Shown here one piece after another: positions 14,119 to 16,014 of a stretch of 16,014 nt of DNA. Under the pieces are notes generated by a model that ran no database searches, was not told the origin of the DNA, and worked only from the letters and a program-made list of their open reading frames with translations. The translations under genes and the position numbers were made by a program. The stretch comes from Verrucomicrobia subdivision 3 bacterium UBA7542 (lineage in GTDB: Bacteria; Verrucomicrobiota; Verrucomicrobiia; Limisphaerales; UBA11358). The stretch spans positions 1-16,014 of the forward strand of contig DLMG01000424.1 of assembly GCA_002479245.1 (NCBI GenBank), given 5' to 3'. Every line of letters starts with the position of its first letter. The stretch's first letter is position 1.

Positions 14119-14173
14119 TGCCGCTGCTCACGGCAATGCGGATGCCGTACGGCGTCCCTACCAAATATTCAAA

Positions 14174-14211
14174 CCCGGAAGTCAGGCAACTGGCTTCCGG
14201 GGTTTTGTTTT
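14174..14211. terminator. Strong intrinsic terminator, probably bidirectional
   Basis: CCCGGAAGTCAG (14174-14185) pairs with CTGGCTTCCGGG (14190-14201) over 12 bp with one G-T wobble, closed by a GCAA tetraloop. On the plus strand it is followed by GTTTTGTTTT, suiting termination of the small ORF transcript. On the minus strand it lies 30 nt beyond the stop of the large repeat protein and is followed by TTTGAATATTT, so it can also end that gene. Confidence 0.85.
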
Positions 14212-14230
14212 AGCGATGGTGGCAGCAAAC

Positions 14231-16014
14231 TTACGGCAGTTGCTTCGCCCGGTAGAAGCGCTGGGCGAAGTTCGTGGCGGTGGTGTCAAAATAACGCCAG
14301 ATGCCATTGGTGTTTTGCATCGTTCCAAGTACGGTCCAGTTCGTCACCGCCAGGTTGGTGCTGACCAGCACCTGATAATTGGTGCCCACATCGCCCAACA
14401 TGAGCAGTTTGAAGGCGCCGTTACTCTGGAAGCCGATGGCATCGAGTGTTCGCAGCGGCAGCGTGGTGATGGTCACGGTGGCGTTCGTCGCGCCTTGGGC
14501 ACCATCGTTATCGGTGGCCACAGCGGTGAAGGTCAGGTTGCCGGGGAAGTCGGAGCTGAAGCTGGCTTGAGCCACGCTTCCCGGCGCCGACGCGAGGACG
14601 TTGGTGCCGAACAGCACGGTCAAGTTGGTAACGGTGCCATCCGGATCCGTTCCAGAGCCAACGATCACGAAGGTGTGACCGGCGAGCGGCTGCGAGGGCA
14701 CCGTGAGTTCCGCGATAGGGGGGGCGTTGCCGGGTTCGACCAGGACGTTCGTAGCGGTATAGAGGACGGCAATTCTGTTGGTTGGGGCCGTGATGGCTGA
14801 AAATCCGCCGGTGACTGCGCTGGCAGCGAGCACGGTGAAGACGTTGCCGGCCGAGGGGGTGAAGCCATTCCAATAGGAAATGTCCAGCGTGCCGGCCAGC
14901 GCGGCGCTGCCGCTGATGGACAATTGATCGTAGTTGGTGCCCGCCGAGGTGCCGCCCAGCTTGATTGCCAGATGCGCATTGGGGCCTTCGGTGTAGTTGC
15001 CGCTGATGGCAAGCAAACCGGGTGACGCGCCGGTGCCGATGACGGCGTTGTTGGAAACGCTGCCGGTGATCGTGCCGGCACCGGTAAGTGTGCCACCGAG
15101 AAGTTGTGCGGCTTGCGAGAAGGCAAAGTTGCCGCCATTCAGCACCGTCTGGCCGGTGTTCTGGATGAAGGTGCTGCCGAAACTCACCGTGCCACTGCTG
15201 GCCTGCACTGTGCCGGTGTTGTTGAAAACGACACCGCTATCGAGAATGGTGGTGCCCGTGTTGCCCGACTTGAGGAACGTTCCGAAGTTGTCAAACAGGC
15301 TCGTGCCGCCATTGTTGCCGCCCGTAAACGTGTTGTCACTCTGCGCGTTCCACAAACCGTAGTTGTAAATCTGCGCGTTCTGGTCGTTGTCGCCATAGAG
15401 CGGGGTGTTCGTCCAAGTGACCGTCCCATAATTGGTTAAAGTCAGACCGTAAAATGCGCCATTGGCGCCCCCAAGCCCAATGTTAAAGAAGCTGTTGCTG
15501 GCTACCGTCAGCACGCCATTCAAACTCCCGCCATCCCAGTTCAACGTCCCTACAATCGTGCCCGCAAAGGTCGCGCCGCCCGCCACGAAACTGCCGCTGC
15601 CGATGAACGTATTGGTGTTGGTAAAGGTGAAGCTGGAAACATTGACGGTCTGGCCGCTGGCGGTGGTAAAGTTGCCGCCGCTGCTCGTGCCCTGGCCAAT
15701 GTTCAGGGTGCCGCTCTGGACATTGACTGTGCCGGTGTTGTTGAACACAACGTGGTTGTCAAGCGAGGCGGCGCCGGTGTCGCCCGACTTGAGGAATGTC
15801 CCGAAATTGTCAAAGAGCGTCGTGCCCCCATTGTTGCCGCCCGTAAACGTGTTGCCACTTTGCGCGTTCCACAAACCGTAGTTGTAAATCTGCGCGTTGT
15901 TGCCGCTGATGCCATAGAGCTGGGCATTGGTCCAGTTGACCGTCCCGTAATTGGTTAAAACCAAGCCGTTGAAGCCATCCCCGCCCCCGGCCACAATGTT
16001 CAACACGCTGTTGG
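14231..16014 (-). CDS. Autotransporter-like beta-repeat surface protein, N-terminus cut by window edge
   Basis: The reading frame runs off the right edge (the codons before the GTG at 16006 continue the repeat), leaving at least 593 residues of a larger secreted protein. Numbering from the GTG: residues 1-300 are Asn/Gly/Thr-rich beta-helix-like repeats, including two copies of a ~95-residue unit. Residues 304-402 resemble a passenger-associated transport repeat (GTLTGAGTITGSV, LLAISGNYTEGPNAHLAIKL, NYDQLSISGSAALAGTLDIS). Residues 428-515 form an Ig-like or cadherin-like domain (GSGTDPDGTVTNLTVLF, FTAVATDNDGAQGATNATVT). The last ~60 residues carry YQVLVSTNLAVTNWTVLG and end RFYRAKQLP, a tail typical of Verrucomicrobiota exported proteins. 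There is no beta-barrel translocator, so export is by another route. Surface attachment or matrix function is a guess. It ends 30 nt before a terminator. Confidence 0.85.
   Translation of the reverse strand, partial: NSVLNIVAGGGDGFNGLVLTNYGTVNWTNAQLYGISGNNAQIYNYGLWNAQSGNTFTGGNNGGTTLFDNFGTFLKSGDTGAASLDNHVVFNNTGTVNVQSGTLNIGQGTSSGGNFTTASGQTVNVSSFTFTNTNTFIGSGSFVAGGATFAGTIVGTLNWDGGSLNGVLTVASNSFFNIGLGGANGAFYGLTLTNYGTVTWTNTPLYGDNDQNAQIYNYGLWNAQSDNTFTGGNNGGTSLFDNFGTFLKSGNTGTTILDSGVVFNNTGTVQASSGTVSFGSTFIQNTGQTVLNGGNFAFSQAAQLLGGTLTGAGTITGSVSNNAVIGTGASPGLLAISGNYTEGPNAHLAIKLGGTSAGTNYDQLSISGSAALAGTLDISYWNGFTPSAGNVFTVLAASAVTGGFSAITAPTNRIAVLYTATNVLVEPGNAPPIAELTVPSQPLAGHTFVIVGSGTDPDGTVTNLTVLFGTNVLASAPGSVAQASFSSDFPGNLTFTAVATDNDGAQGATNATVTITTLPLRTLDAIGFQSNGAFKLLMLGDVGTNYQVLVSTNLAVTNWTVLGTMQNTNGIWRYFDTTATNFAQRFYRAKQLP
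15206..16014 (-). repeat. Internal ~519-bp-spaced duplication in the surface protein gene
   Basis: Two copies of a ~290-bp unit lie at about 15725-16014 and 15206-15496. Both encode LTNYGTV.WTN..LYG, NAQIYNYGLWNAQS.NTFTG and LFDNFGTFLKSG, and end FNNTGTV. The offset is 519 bp (173 codons), or 516 bp before a one-codon indel near the N-terminal side. DNA identity is very high locally: around 15842 and 15323, about 59 nt align with two mismatches by my count. This suggests recent duplication or gene conversion, and the pattern probably continues beyond the window. Confidence 0.85.

Noticed and set aside
13880..14800. 306-residue plus-strand ORF
   Set aside because: Most of it is antisense to the repeat protein ending at 14231, and it passes through a strong terminator and the small ORF in another frame. 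No domain is recognisable.
1..16014. CRISPR array, complete tRNA or rRNA genes
   Set aside because: No regularly spaced repeat-spacer pattern and no complete cloverleaf or rRNA-like segment was found on reading either strand. Only the partial tRNA-like ends near 13755-13828 were noted.

Overview
The window looks like part of an accessory region of a Verrucomicrobiota chromosome. This is inferred from protein style, not from a marker gene. The large secreted protein at the right end finishes with the 'STNL..W..LG..TNT.G...F.DT...RFYR' type of C-terminus common in that phylum. A BspA-like leucine-rich-repeat fragment, a sialate O-acetylesterase remnant and several AraC regulators beside sugar genes fit the same picture. 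Shine-Dalgarno sequences are weak or absent before most genes.

Layout. (1) 24-1845: an IS1634-family insertion sequence with 12-bp terminal inverted repeats and an apparently intact transposase. (2) 1875-5493: an AraC-family regulator that begins about 30 bp beyond the IS, then a 666-bp non-coding stretch with candidate operator repeats, then a two-gene catabolic unit: a medium-chain dehydrogenase that lacks the usual zinc ligands, and a hydroxypyruvate-isomerase-like TIM-barrel enzyme. (3) 5539-6720: a 41-codon leader-like ORF carrying a 15-bp tandem duplication, followed by a second AraC regulator. (4) 6776-7811: a heavily decayed D-2-hydroxyacid dehydrogenase pseudogene. (5) 7915-12439: three genes with 4-bp ATGA overlaps encoding a CUT2 (ribose-type) sugar ABC importer. 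Its first gene fuses the periplasmic binding protein to one permease; the others are the double ATPase and a separate permease. (6) 12518-13035: two truncated genes, a sialate O-acetylesterase 5' end and a BspA-like LRR 5' end, converging on a gap of about 50 bp that looks like a deletion or rearrangement scar. (7) 13036-13968: mostly non-coding, with an 11-bp tandem repeat array, a weak terminator and a pair of tRNA-3'-end-like repeats. (8) 13969-14118: a small ORF with a good RBS, followed by a strong hairpin terminator. (9) 14231-window end, minus strand: a very large repetitive autotransporter-like surface protein, cut by the window edge.

Reading it together: the two regulators, the dehydrogenase, the isomerase and the importer look like a sugar or sugar-acid uptake and catabolism locus that has lost enzymes (the pseudogene and the truncated esterase) and has been rearranged at both edges (IS on the left, scar and repeats on the right). 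The most distinctive item is the binding-protein/permease fusion. Its permease half has no counterpart to the first transmembrane helix of its partner permease, so the binding protein occupies that position.
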